From NCBI GenBank assembly GCA_022842285.1, contig JALHPV010000012.1, positions 1 through 56,798 on the forward strand: DNA of 56,798 nucleotides, read 5' to 3'. Position 1 is the first letter of the stretch; every line of letters starts with the position of its first letter. A program made the position numbers and the translations under genes. The notes under the pieces are model-generated. The model searched no databases. It was not told the DNA's origin and was given only the letters and a program-made list of their open reading frames with translations. Below, in pieces: positions 1-7,875 of the stretch. Source of the DNA: Kofleriaceae bacterium (GTDB lineage: Bacteria > Myxococcota_A > Polyangia > Haliangiales > Haliangiaceae).

Positions 1-2
1 GT

Positions 3-80
3 CGCGGCGGTCGTGGTGGTCGCGGCGGCCGTGGCGGCCGTGGCGGTCGCGACGGCGGCGGCGGCGACGACCGCTGGTAG
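3..80 (+). CDS. C-terminal RGG tail of an RNA-binding protein (partial)
   Basis: The window opens inside a gene that reads in frame from base 3 to TAG at 78-80. All 25 visible residues form an Arg-Gly-Gly repeat tail that ends in Gly-Gly-Asp-Asp-Arg-Trp. Such tails are known at the C-terminus of RRM-type RNA-binding proteins and DEAD-box RNA helicases, where they bind RNA non-specifically. The domain that would decide between these lies outside the window. The other two frames give Val/Ala-rich or Arg/Trp-rich sequence without a sensible end, which supports this frame. Confidence 0.6.
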   Translation, partial: RGGRGGRGGRGGRGGRDGGGGDDRW

Positions 81-103
81 CCTGTAGCTAACCAACCTAC
101 ATG

Positions 104-126
104 CGGCGTCCCTCGGGGCGCCGTTT
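104..126 (+). terminator. Rho-independent terminator-like hairpin
   Basis: A 9-bp stem (104-112 with 115-123, one G-T wobble) and a very short loop is followed by TTT. It lies 24 bases after the stop of the RGG-tailed gene, so it probably ends that transcript. Confidence 0.5.
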
Positions 127-213
127 GTCATTCCGGACTGTGACGTTCTGTTGCGACGTGAATGCCGGTCGGCCGCGGGCTGTCTTGTTCAGTGCCGTCG
201 AGAGGTGCCCGCC

Positions 214-1158
214 GTGCGAATTCCCCTCCTAGCCTCAGTCCTGGTCTTCGCCGCTTCAACCGCGCACGCTGCCGCGACCCCGGTCACGGTCGTCATGGAC
301 CGCGGCGGGATGACCCTCGAAGACGGCACCCAGATCCCCGCCTACGGCGGCTCCACCAAGCGCTGGAACCAGGTCGTCGCCTGCGTCCAGGCCCACTTCA
401 AGCCGTTCAACGTCGACATCGTCGAAACCGCGCCGGCCGACCGCCCGGTGATCCGCGCACTCGTCGGCGGCACCCCCGACCTCATCGGTCTCGAGGACGA
501 GACCACCACTGGTCTCTCGCCCTACAACGGCGAGGTCATCCCGAGCTCTCTCGTCTACGTCTTCTCGCAGACCATCGGTGAGTCCAACGTCGACTGGATC
601 TGCGCCACCGCCGCCCACGAGATCGGCCACTCCCTCGGCCTCGATCACTCGAACATCTGCGGCGACATCATGAGCTACCACGGTGAAGAGTGCGGCAGGC
701 CCACCTTCAAGACGACCTCGGGTCCGTGCGGCGAATACGAAGACCGCACCTGCGCCAACGGCAGCGACACCCAGAGCTCGTTCCACGGCATCGCCGCGAA
801 CGTCGGCCTCCGCGGCGAGTCGCCGATCGAGCCGATCGAGGCCGACGACGAGATCTTCGATCCCGCGGATCCAGATGTCCCCTGGACGACTGGCAACGAC
901 GACCTCGAGGAGGAGCAGTGGACGCCCTACGATGACGACGAGTCACTCGACAGCGACGACTTCGCGGACGAGGACATCGAGACCCCCTACGACCTCGATG
1001 TGGACGAGCCGGACGCGACGAATGCGCCCACCGAGCAGGAGGTTGGTCGCGCGAGCTGCGGCGGGCGCGAGCACGAGCAGGTGCGGTCGCACGGCCGGGG
1101 ATGGTCACGCGGCGAAGGCCGGACGCGTGATGGCCGCGCCCGTCATCCGCGCCACTAG
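214..1158 (+). CDS. Secreted metzincin-like zinc metalloprotease
   Basis: Predicted exported zinc protease of 314 residues. GTG at 214 is chosen because it starts a clean signal peptide (cleavage after AHA, about residue 18) and has a GAGAGG ribosome site ten bases upstream; an upstream TTG at 151 would add an Arg/Cys-rich stretch. The zinc motif HEIGHSLGLDH (residues 135-145) is the HExxHxxGxxH signature of metzincins, and DIMSYH just after it supplies the Met-turn methionine. Several Cys follow, suggesting disulfides. After about residue 210 comes a very acidic Asp/Glu-rich linker, and then an Arg/His/Gly-rich tail that looks out of character and contains no membrane anchor or MYXO-CTERM helix. 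The stop codon is the first bases of the repeat array, so the tail may have been altered when the array arrived. Substrate unknown. Confidence 0.75.
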   Translation: MRIPLLASVLVFAASTAHAAATPVTVVMDRGGMTLEDGTQIPAYGGSTKRWNQVVACVQAHFKPFNVDIVETAPADRPVIRALVGGTPDLIGLEDETTTGLSPYNGEVIPSSLVYVFSQTIGESNVDWICATAAHEIGHSLGLDHSNICGDIMSYHGEECGRPTFKTTSGPCGEYEDRTCANGSDTQSSFHGIAANVGLRGESPIEPIEADDEIFDPADPDVPWTTGNDDLEEEQWTPYDDDESLDSDDFADEDIETPYDLDVDEPDATNAPTEQEVGRASCGGREHEQVRSHGRGWSRGEGRTRDGRARHPRH

Positions 1159-1302
1159 GGCCTGGCCCATTTCGCTCCTAGGGCCTGGCCCATTTCGCTC
1201 CTAGGGCCTGGCCCATTTCGCTCCAGGGGCCTGGCCCATTTCGGCCTGGCCCATTTCGGCCTGGCCCATTTCGGCCTGGCCCATTTCGGCCTGGCCCATT
1301 TC
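1155..1302. repeat. Tandem array: three 23-bp and five 15-bp units with a common core
   Basis: Three identical 23-bp units (1155-1177, 1178-1200, 1201-1223) begin CTAGGGCC; then five identical 15-bp units GGCCTGGCCCATTTC (1228-1242, 1243-1257, 1258-1272, 1273-1287, 1288-1302) follow. The 23-bp unit contains the same 15-bp core plus GCTCCTAG. There are no variable spacers, so it is not a CRISPR. The first unit overlaps the stop codon of the protease gene. A ninth core copy lies at 1397-1411. On the minus strand the 15-bp part reads as a KWARP pentapeptide repeat, which is most likely chance. Confidence 0.95.
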
Positions 1303-1390
1303 GCCCCTGACGAATAGGCAATAGGGAAGCGGAACCGGGGGCCGAAGAGGAGTGTCCGAGTGCCGGACACGACCGGCGGGGACTCGGCGC

Positions 1391-1411
1391 GAAATGGGCC
1401 TGGCCCATTTC
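1391..1411. promoter_or_regulatory. 21-bp perfect palindrome (operator candidate) before the HTTM gene
   Basis: GAAATGGGCC-T-GGCCCATTTC is a perfect 10-1-10 palindrome. Its right half plus centre is the array core. It sits 9 bases before a TACAGA hexamer (1421-1426), i.e. over the -35 region of the putative HTTM promoter, which is where a repressor or activator site would lie. A binding protein is not identifiable here. Confidence 0.5.
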
Positions 1412-1432
1412 CGAACGTGCTACAGACCGGCC

Positions 1433-2779
1433 GTGACCGAGGCCCTGCGCGCCCGCGCGAGTATTGCGGCAGGCAGGCCGGTCGACATCGCGTCGCTGGC
1501 GGTGTTCCGGATGCTGTTCGGGTTGGTGATGGCCGGGTCGGCGCTGCGGGTGCTGACGGCGGGGTGGATCGGGCCAATGTACGAGGAGCCGCGGTGGTTC
1601 TTCTCGTATCCGGGGTTTGCGTGGGTGAAGCCGTGGCCGGCGCCGGGGATGTACGTGCACTACGGGGTGCTGCTGGTGCTGGCGCTGGCAGTCGCGGCGG
1701 GCTGGCACTACCGGGTCGCGCTGGGGCTGTTTCTCGTGGGGTTCCTGTACTCGCAGCTCGTCGACGTGACGAACTACCTGAACCACCACTACCTGGTGGT
1801 GTTGCTGGCCGGGCTGTTGATCGTGCTGCCGGCGCACGCGGCGTGGTCGCTGGATGCACGAGCGGGGCGGGTCGACCGGCGGGAGACGGTGCCGGCGTGG
1901 ATGGTGTGGTTGCTGCGGTTTCAGATCGGGGTGGTGTACGTGTTCGCGGGGCTCGCGAAGCTGAAGGCGGACTGGTTGCTGCACGGGCAGCCGCTGAATC
2001 TGTGGCTGGCCGCGCGGACGGAGACGCCGATCGTGGGTGGGCTATTTGGCGATCCGCGGACGGCGCTGGCGATGTCGTGGGCCGGGTTTCTGTTCGATAC
2101 GACCATCGCGTTGTGGCTGTCGTGGGGACGGACGCGGCTCGTCGCGTTCGGGGCCCTGGTCGGGTTTCACGGGGCGACGGGGTACCTGTTCAACATCGGG
2201 TTGTTTCCCGTGATCATGACGACGGGGGCGCTGATCTTCTTTCCGCCTGACTGGCCGCGTCGGTTGCTGCGGCGGGCGGCGGTGAGGGTCGAGGGGGCGG
2301 CAGAGCCGCCCGGGCGCGCGGCGCGGATCGCGATCGGGATCTATGTCGTGCTGCAGATCGGGCTGCCGCTACGGCACGTGGTGTATCCGGGCGCGCTGCT
2401 GTGGAACGAGGACGGGATGCGCTTCGCGTGGCACGTGCTGATTCGCGAGAAACACGGCAGCGTCACGTACGTCGCGAAGTTCGCGAACGGCAAGCAGCTG
2501 GAGATTCCGCCCGGACGGTGGCTGACGTGGCGGCAGGAGCGAGAGATGAGCGGGCAGCCGGATCTGATCCTCCAGCTCGCGCGGGCCATCGACCGCGACC
2601 TGGCGGCCCGGGGATTTCGCGACTACACGCTGCACGCGATCACCCAGGTCTCGTTGAACGGGCGGCGGCCGGCGCCGCTGATCGACCCGACGGTCGATCT
2701 GAGGACGCTCGGGGACGTCGGCGCACGGGACTGGGTGCTGCCCGCGCCGACCGAGGACCCGCCGGTCGTCGAATACTGA
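1433..2779 (+). CDS. HTTM / vitamin K-dependent gamma-carboxylase-like membrane protein
   Basis: Polytopic membrane protein of 448 residues related to the HTTM domain, the membrane part of gamma-glutamyl carboxylase. Seen: several hydrophobic helices in the first 270 residues; NYLNHHY in the region where the family has an N-x-x-H-Y motif; and FAGLAKLKADWL (about residues 171-182), which lines up with human GGCX around its catalytic base Lys218, so K176 appears conserved. The C-terminal third is soluble and holds a segment (NEDGMRFAWHVL) common to bacterial homologues. GTG 1433 is preferred over ATG 1394 because the 21-bp palindrome lies between them and a TACAGA hexamer ends 6 bases before the GTG. 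No carboxylation target or quinone reductase is nearby, so the bacterial reaction is unknown. It stands alone. Confidence 0.75.
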   Translation: MTEALRARASIAAGRPVDIASLAVFRMLFGLVMAGSALRVLTAGWIGPMYEEPRWFFSYPGFAWVKPWPAPGMYVHYGVLLVLALAVAAGWHYRVALGLFLVGFLYSQLVDVTNYLNHHYLVVLLAGLLIVLPAHAAWSLDARAGRVDRRETVPAWMVWLLRFQIGVVYVFAGLAKLKADWLLHGQPLNLWLAARTETPIVGGLFGDPRTALAMSWAGFLFDTTIALWLSWGRTRLVAFGALVGFHGATGYLFNIGLFPVIMTTGALIFFPPDWPRRLLRRAAVRVEGAAEPPGRAARIAIGIYVVLQIGLPLRHVVYPGALLWNEDGMRFAWHVLIREKHGSVTYVAKFANGKQLEIPPGRWLTWRQEREMSGQPDLILQLARAIDRDLAARGFRDYTLHAITQVSLNGRRPAPLIDPTVDLRTLGDVGARDWVLPAPTEDPPVVEY

Positions 2780-2809
2780 GACGTGGGCCACACAATTCTG
2801 AAATCGAAG

Positions 2810-2839
2810 TTGAAACTCGTTTTCAAATGCTGGTAGGAC
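2810..2839 (+). promoter_or_regulatory. Promoter with Fur-like box for the imelysin-TonB receptor operon
   Basis: TTGAAA (2810-2815) and TAGGAC (2834-2839) are spaced 18 bases and the latter ends 6 bases before the ATG. TTGAAACTCGTTTTCAA (2810-2826) is an imperfect 7-1-7 dyad resembling AT-rich Fur boxes and covers the -35. Iron repression is inferred from this and from the genes downstream. Confidence 0.45.
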
Positions 2840-2845
2840 TGGGGC

Positions 2846-4030
2846 ATGCTTCGTCGCTACCTCGTTGCCTCGGTTGTCGCCTTCGCGGCCTGCGGGGAGG
2901 GTGGCGCATCGGATGGCAACGATGGCGCCCGCATCGATGCGCCTGATGACGGCGTGAACCGCACGCAGCTGCTCACCCACCTCGGGTCCGACATCTTCTT
3001 GCCGATGTACACGGACTTCGAGGCGTCGGCGGCGACGCTCTCGACCAAGGTCGCGGCGTATTGCACCGCGCTCGAGGGCGGTGCCGTCGGCGCCACGCAC
3101 GACGAGGCGAAGGCGGCGTGGCGCGCCGCGATCGACGACTGGCAGGCGATCGACGCCGTGCTCCTCGGTCCCGCTGCCATGGACGGCAAGATCCTGCGGG
3201 ACCGCGCGTATGCGTGGCCGCTCGTGTCGCCGTGCGGGCTCAACCGCGATACCGCGTCGCGGTGGGCGGATCCGTCGACGTACGACGTGACGACGCAGCC
3301 CGTGAACGAGCGCTCGCTCGCGGGGCTCGAGTTCCTTCTCTTCACGACGGAGACGGCGCACGGCTGTCCGATCGTTCCGCCGGGCTGGGATGCGCTCGGC
3401 TCGAACTTGCCGGCGGCGCGCTGCCAGCATGCGGCCGCCCTCGCCGCCGATGTCGCGACGACCGCGCAGACGCTCGCCACGGCATGGCGCCCGACGGGCG
3501 GCGACTTCGCGGGCCAGCTCGGGCGCGCGGGGCAGAGCGGCTCGATGTTCCCGACGGAGCAGGCCGCCCTCAACGCGATCTCCGACGGGTTCTTCTTCGC
3601 CGACCGGATGATCAAGGACATGAAGCTCGCGCAGCCCGCGGGCATCGTGGACAACGCGTGCGCCACGGTGCAGGAGCCGTGTCTACGCGAGGTCGAGCAC
3701 CTCGAAGCGGATCACGGCACGTTCGCGATCCGGATCAACCTCGCGGCCCTGAAGACCGTGTTCATGGGCGGTGAAGAGCTCGGGTTCGATGACCTCCTCC
3801 GCGCGGCCGGGTCGAACGATCTCGCCGATCGCATGATCGCCAACCTCGACGCGGCCATCGCCGCCGCCGCTGCTATCGACGACAGTTTCGTGTCCGCGCT
3901 CTCGAGTGACTACACCGACGTCGTCGCCGCGCATGGCGCGTTGCGGGCCATTACCGACGACCTGAAGACCCAGTTCCTCACGGTGCTAGCTCTCGAGATT
4001 CCGGACGATGTGGCGACGGATAACGACTAG
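2846..4030 (+). CDS. Imelysin family lipoprotein (peptidase M75-like)
   Basis: A 394-residue exported lipoprotein: the signal peptide ends in VAFAAC (Cys16), followed by a short Asp/Gly-rich linker and an all-alpha domain. LAGLEFLLF around residue 156 is the characteristic imelysin segment near the N-terminal GxHxxE-type motif, and a second helical half (residues ~240-390) repeats the fold. Imelysins are periplasmic or surface lipoproteins linked to iron uptake (IrpA, EfeO/M relatives); proteolysis is doubtful for most members. It is the first gene of an operon: its 3' end overlaps the start of the TonB-dependent receptor by 23 bases, indicating coupled translation, and a Fur-like box lies over its promoter. 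Its role is therefore most likely ferric-substrate capture or handling at the outer membrane. Confidence 0.85.
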   Translation: MLRRYLVASVVAFAACGEGGASDGNDGARIDAPDDGVNRTQLLTHLGSDIFLPMYTDFEASAATLSTKVAAYCTALEGGAVGATHDEAKAAWRAAIDDWQAIDAVLLGPAAMDGKILRDRAYAWPLVSPCGLNRDTASRWADPSTYDVTTQPVNERSLAGLEFLLFTTETAHGCPIVPPGWDALGSNLPAARCQHAAALAADVATTAQTLATAWRPTGGDFAGQLGRAGQSGSMFPTEQAALNAISDGFFFADRMIKDMKLAQPAGIVDNACATVQEPCLREVEHLEADHGTFAIRINLAALKTVFMGGEELGFDDLLRAAGSNDLADRMIANLDAAIAAAAAIDDSFVSALSSDYTDVVAAHGALRAITDDLKTQFLTVLALEIPDDVATDND

Positions 4031-6188
4031 CGTCGCGCTACTCGTCGCCGCACCGGCCTACGCCGAGGACGATGTCCCCGAGGGCGAGAGCGAGGGCGAG
4101 GGAGAGGGCGAGACGATCGAGATCGTCGAAGCGACGCCGCCCGGTGCGTACGCCGAGCTGGATAAAGAGCAGCTCGAGCGCGACGAGCGGAATGACCTGC
4201 ACGGCGTGTTGCGCAGCATCGCGGGCGTGTACGTGCGCGACGAGGATGGCTACGGCCTGCGCCCGAACATCGGGATGCGCGGCGCCGCCGCTGATCGCAG
4301 CGCGAAGGTCACGCTCATGGAGGACGGCGTCCTCATCGCTCCCGCGCCCTACACGGCGCCGGCCGCGTATTACACGCCGATCGTCACGCGGCTCTCGCGG
4401 GTCGACGTCACGAAGGGCCCGGCGGCGATCCGCTTCGGTCCGGCCACCGTCGGCGGTGCGGTCGACATGCAGAGCGAGCCGTTCCCCGGCGAGCGCGCGG
4501 GCTATGCCGACCTCGCGGGCGGCACCGATCGCTACGCCAAGGTTCACCTGCGAGCCGCCGAGCGCGCCGAGCAGTGGGCGGTGATGGGTGAATTCGTGAA
4601 GCTGCGGACCGACGGCTTCAAGGTCCTCGACAACGGCGGCCCGACGGGCTTCGACAAGAACGACGTCCAGGTCACGGGCCGCATCATGTCGAAGCCGACG
4701 GCGACCAACTATCACCAGCTCGACCTACGCCTCGGCTACGGGGACGAGACGTCTCACGAGACGTACATCGGCCTCACCGACGCCGACTTCGCCGCCGCCC
4801 CGCAGCGCCGCTACGTGGGCTCGCAGCTCGACGAGATGGACTGGACGCACTGGCGCGCGCGCGTCACGCACCGCCTCGACATCGGCCAGAACACGCACAT
4901 CGAGACCGTCGCGTACCGCCATCGCTTCCAGCGGGCCTGGGGCAAGGTCGACGGCTTCGTCGGCGAGCGCGACTTCTACACGCTGCTCGCGAATCCCGGG
5001 CAGGGCGCGAACCAGGTCTACTACCAGGTGCTCACGGGGCAGGCCGACAGCGCGAGCCCCGAGGAAGCGCTCGTGTTCGGCACCAACGATCGCGCCTTCA
5101 CGTCGCAAGGGATCCAGACCGCGCTCACCGCCAAGCGCACGACCGGCCCGATCATGCATGGCATCGAGGCCGGCGCGCGCGTGCACTTCGATCGCGCCGA
5201 TCGCAAGCGGTTCGAGGACACCTACGACATGCTCGGCGGCGCCCTCGTCCGCACGCAGCGGCCGCGCGACCTGGTCCTCGACTCGCGCGCCCAGACGATG
5301 GCGGTGGCGCTCTATGCGCAGGACAAGCTCACGTGGCAGCGCGTCGAGCTCTCCCTCGGCACGCGCCTGGAGCTGATCGACTTCCGCTTCTTCGATCACC
5401 TCACGAGCATGCTCCAGGACGGCAAGTACGCCGTGCTCATCCCTGGCGCGGGCGTCGAGGTCCACCTCACCGAGGCAGCGAGCGTGATCGCGGGCGTCCA
5501 CCGGGGCTTCGTGCCCGTCGCACCGTCGGCGGCGGCGACGGCGAGCCCCGAGTCGAGCATCAACTACGAGGCCGGCGCGCGCTGGCGCGATCAGTACGTG
5601 GCCGCCGATCTCATCGGCTTCCTCAGCGACTACTCGAATCTCAAGGGTAGCTGCACCCTCGCCGCCGGCTGCATGGAGGAGCAGGAGGGCGAGGAGTTCG
5701 ACGGCGGCGCCGTCTGGGTTTACGGCCTCGAAGCCCAGGTCACCGCCGAGATTCCCCTGACCACCGAGCTCGCGCTGCCCATCACTGCCGCGTACACCGC
5801 GACCCGCTCGCGCTTCCGGCGATCGTTCTCGAGCGACTTCGTCGGCTGGTCCGACGTCCTCGAGGGCGACGAGCTGCCGTACATCCCGCAGCACCAGCTC
5901 TCGGTCACCGCCGGCGTGACGCATGCGCGCTTCGATGTCAGCGCCACCGCGCGCTACCAGGCGGAGACGCGAGATACGGCGGGGCAGGGGCCGATTCCCG
6001 AGGCCACGCGCATCGACTCGATGTTCACGGTCGACCTCGCCGCGCACGCGAAGCTGCACGCGCTCGCGGAGCTCTACGTCACGTGCAGCAACCTCTTCGA
6101 CGAACAAGTGATCGTCGCGCGTCGTCCGTACGGCGTGCGTCCCAATCCGCCGCGCCTCGTGGCCCTTGGTTACAAGGCGCGATTCTGA
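4008..6188 (+). CDS. TonB-dependent outer-membrane receptor (FecA-like)
   Basis: A 726-residue outer-membrane importer. A signal peptide ends AYA (about residue 19) and is followed by an acidic Glu/Gly linker. The plug (about 35-165) contains LHGVLRSIAGVYVRDEDG and the diagnostic PNIGMRG and RFGPATVGGAVD blocks. The remaining ~560 residues alternate in the style of a 22-strand barrel, ending LVALGYKARF with the terminal aromatic needed for BAM assembly. The plug most resembles ferric citrate/siderophore receptors, but the ligand cannot be read from sequence. No extended N-terminal signalling domain is present, so no FecR-type regulation is expected. It starts inside the imelysin gene and is followed 16 bases later by a lipoprotein with its own ribosome site; the three probably share one iron-regulated transcript. 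Confidence 0.88.
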   Translation: MWRRITTSVALLVAAPAYAEDDVPEGESEGEGEGETIEIVEATPPGAYAELDKEQLERDERNDLHGVLRSIAGVYVRDEDGYGLRPNIGMRGAAADRSAKVTLMEDGVLIAPAPYTAPAAYYTPIVTRLSRVDVTKGPAAIRFGPATVGGAVDMQSEPFPGERAGYADLAGGTDRYAKVHLRAAERAEQWAVMGEFVKLRTDGFKVLDNGGPTGFDKNDVQVTGRIMSKPTATNYHQLDLRLGYGDETSHETYIGLTDADFAAAPQRRYVGSQLDEMDWTHWRARVTHRLDIGQNTHIETVAYRHRFQRAWGKVDGFVGERDFYTLLANPGQGANQVYYQVLTGQADSASPEEALVFGTNDRAFTSQGIQTALTAKRTTGPIMHGIEAGARVHFDRADRKRFEDTYDMLGGALVRTQRPRDLVLDSRAQTMAVALYAQDKLTWQRVELSLGTRLELIDFRFFDHLTSMLQDGKYAVLIPGAGVEVHLTEAASVIAGVHRGFVPVAPSAAATASPESSINYEAGARWRDQYVAADLIGFLSDYSNLKGSCTLAAGCMEEQEGEEFDGGAVWVYGLEAQVTAEIPLTTELALPITAAYTATRSRFRRSFSSDFVGWSDVLEGDELPYIPQHQLSVTAGVTHARFDVSATARYQAETRDTAGQGPIPEATRIDSMFTVDLAAHAKLHALAELYVTCSNLFDEQVIVARRPYGVRPNPPRLVALGYKARF

Positions 6189-6204
6189 CTCTCAGGAGCA
6201 CCGA

Positions 6205-7683
6205 ATGATGAAGCAACTCTTCTGGATCGCCGCTCTCGCCGCGACCGCAGCGTGCGGCGACAACGTCGATAACAACGATGACTCGACCGACGCCGACATG
6301 ACGATGATCGATGCATCCACCGACGACGATGGCGACATCGACGCGCCCGTGACGCCCGACGCGCCGCCGACGCCCTTCGAGGTGCCCGCGCCGTTCGGCA
6401 TTCCCGCGTCGACCATGGGCCCAGACCAGATGCAGAGCGTCGCCGTGGACCCCGACAACAACTTCGTCATTGCCGGCTTTGCCGCGCAGACCCCGACGGG
6501 ACCGCGCGCGCTGGTCGTGGTCAAGACCACGCCGACCGGCCCCGTGCAGAGCTTCGGTACGATGGGCATCGCCGTGATCCCGCAAGTGCTATTCGCCGGC
6601 GGCAACGACGAGATCGACGTCGCCGTGCAGTCGACCGGTCACATCATCGTGACGGCCACGATCGCCGACGAGACGGTCACGACGGATCGCGACATCGCCA
6701 TCGTCCGCCTCACCCCCGCCGGCGCCCTCGATCCGGCCTTCGGTACGGGCGGAGTGCTCCGCCTCGATGTCGCGCAGGGCCTGACGAATGCTGGCGTCAC
6801 GACCACGCCCGACACCACGCGTAGCGTCGCCATCGGTCCGGACGACGCCATCTACGTGCACGGCGCGACGCGCAACACCACTGGTGATGGCCTGCGCACC
6901 GACACGGACTTCTTCGTCGCGAAGTTCTCCGCGACAGGGACGCCGGCCACCTATGGCACGAACGGCATCTTCACGTTCGACTTCGACTATCTGGATGCGC
7001 CCGGGACGCCGGCGCCGGTCACCGCGCGCGGCATGCAGGTGCTCGCCGACGGCAGCGTCATCGGCAGCGGCTACACCGCCACGGCGCCCGGCATGGGCAT
7101 GCCCATCGCGCCGCTCCTCTACAAGGTCACGCCGGCGGGCGCGCTCGACACGAACTTCGCAGGTGGCCTCTTCTACGAGACCGTTCTCGCGCGTATGACC
7201 GAGATCTACGCCTTCGCCGTCCAGGGCGCGAACCTCGTGACGGCCGGCTACGGGCGCGAGGCGGGCGACAACAACAAGTACATCTCGCTCCGCTTCAACA
7301 CGACCACGGGCGTGCGGGACCTGACGTGGGGGGGCGAGCCGAACGGCGCGGTCGTGTTCGACCCGAGCGACGGCGACGTCACGAACAACGCGCGCAACGC
7401 GCTCGCCCTGCCGAACGGCAAGACCTTGATCGTCGGCTCGAGCGGCACCGGTAACCCGGACCAGAGCGCCGCCTTCGCGGTCCTCGATGCGAACGGCGAG
7501 CTCGACCCGGCCTACGGCGACGGCACCCACATCTTGCCGCTCGGCGCGAACGCGGTCGACCACTTCTGGGGCGCGGCCGTGTCCGACACCCACGTCATGA
7601 TCGTGGGCTACTCGGGCTACGGCGCCACGCAGACCGAGGAGCTGAACGACAACTCGTTTGGCCTCGTCTTCCCGATCCGCTGA
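6205..7683 (+). CDS. Delta-60 repeat beta-propeller lipoprotein
   Basis: A 492-residue lipoprotein. ATG 6205 is chosen over upstream in-frame starts because CAGGAG lies six bases before it and the signal peptide then reads directly to the lipobox ATAAC. An Asp/Thr-rich linker of ~45 residues spaces the protein from the membrane. The body consists of repeats of the delta-60 (DUF5122) type, e.g. LDPAFGTGGVLRLDV and LDPAYGDGTHILPL, which build a beta-propeller. The function of these domains is unknown; they are frequent on myxobacterial surfaces. Being third behind the imelysin and the TonB receptor, it could be a surface co-receptor, but that rests on position only. A strong hairpin follows the stop. 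Confidence 0.8.
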   Translation: MMKQLFWIAALAATAACGDNVDNNDDSTDADMTMIDASTDDDGDIDAPVTPDAPPTPFEVPAPFGIPASTMGPDQMQSVAVDPDNNFVIAGFAAQTPTGPRALVVVKTTPTGPVQSFGTMGIAVIPQVLFAGGNDEIDVAVQSTGHIIVTATIADETVTTDRDIAIVRLTPAGALDPAFGTGGVLRLDVAQGLTNAGVTTTPDTTRSVAIGPDDAIYVHGATRNTTGDGLRTDTDFFVAKFSATGTPATYGTNGIFTFDFDYLDAPGTPAPVTARGMQVLADGSVIGSGYTATAPGMGMPIAPLLYKVTPAGALDTNFAGGLFYETVLARMTEIYAFAVQGANLVTAGYGREAGDNNKYISLRFNTTTGVRDLTWGGEPNGAVVFDPSDGDVTNNARNALALPNGKTLIVGSSGTGNPDQSAAFAVLDANGELDPAYGDGTHILPLGANAVDHFWGAAVSDTHVMIVGYSGYGATQTEELNDNSFGLVFPIR

Positions 7684-7694
7684 GGCCGAAAAGG

Positions 7695-7742
7695 GTACAC
7701 GCGGCGTTCCCCCGCCTCGCTTCAGGGGAACGTCGCGTATAC
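7695..7742. terminator. Long hairpin ending the iron-uptake operon
   Basis: 18-bp stem (7695-7712 with 7725-7742; one mismatch, one G-T pair) with a 12-base loop, starting 11 bases after the stop. There is no T-tract, so it may act by stabilising the 3' end rather than as an intrinsic terminator. Confidence 0.5.
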
Positions 7743-7875
7743 GAGAGACCACGGAACCGAAGGTCTCTTGTGAATTGAAGTGATTGCAGTGCACGTGCCA
7801 GCGGCCCCAGCGTGCCCAAATGGCAATGCGACGCGTTTCTTGCCCCCGTCGGCGATTCGCGCCAAGACTTTGGCC

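Noticed and set aside
1155-1302. CRISPR-like short repeats
   Set aside because: Units follow each other directly with no variable spacers, and no cas genes are present.
1155-1984. Minus-strand open frames with KWARP repeats
   Set aside because: They are antisense to the HTTM gene and the repeat part is a 15-bp period read in frame; no promoter, ribosome site or sensible protein.
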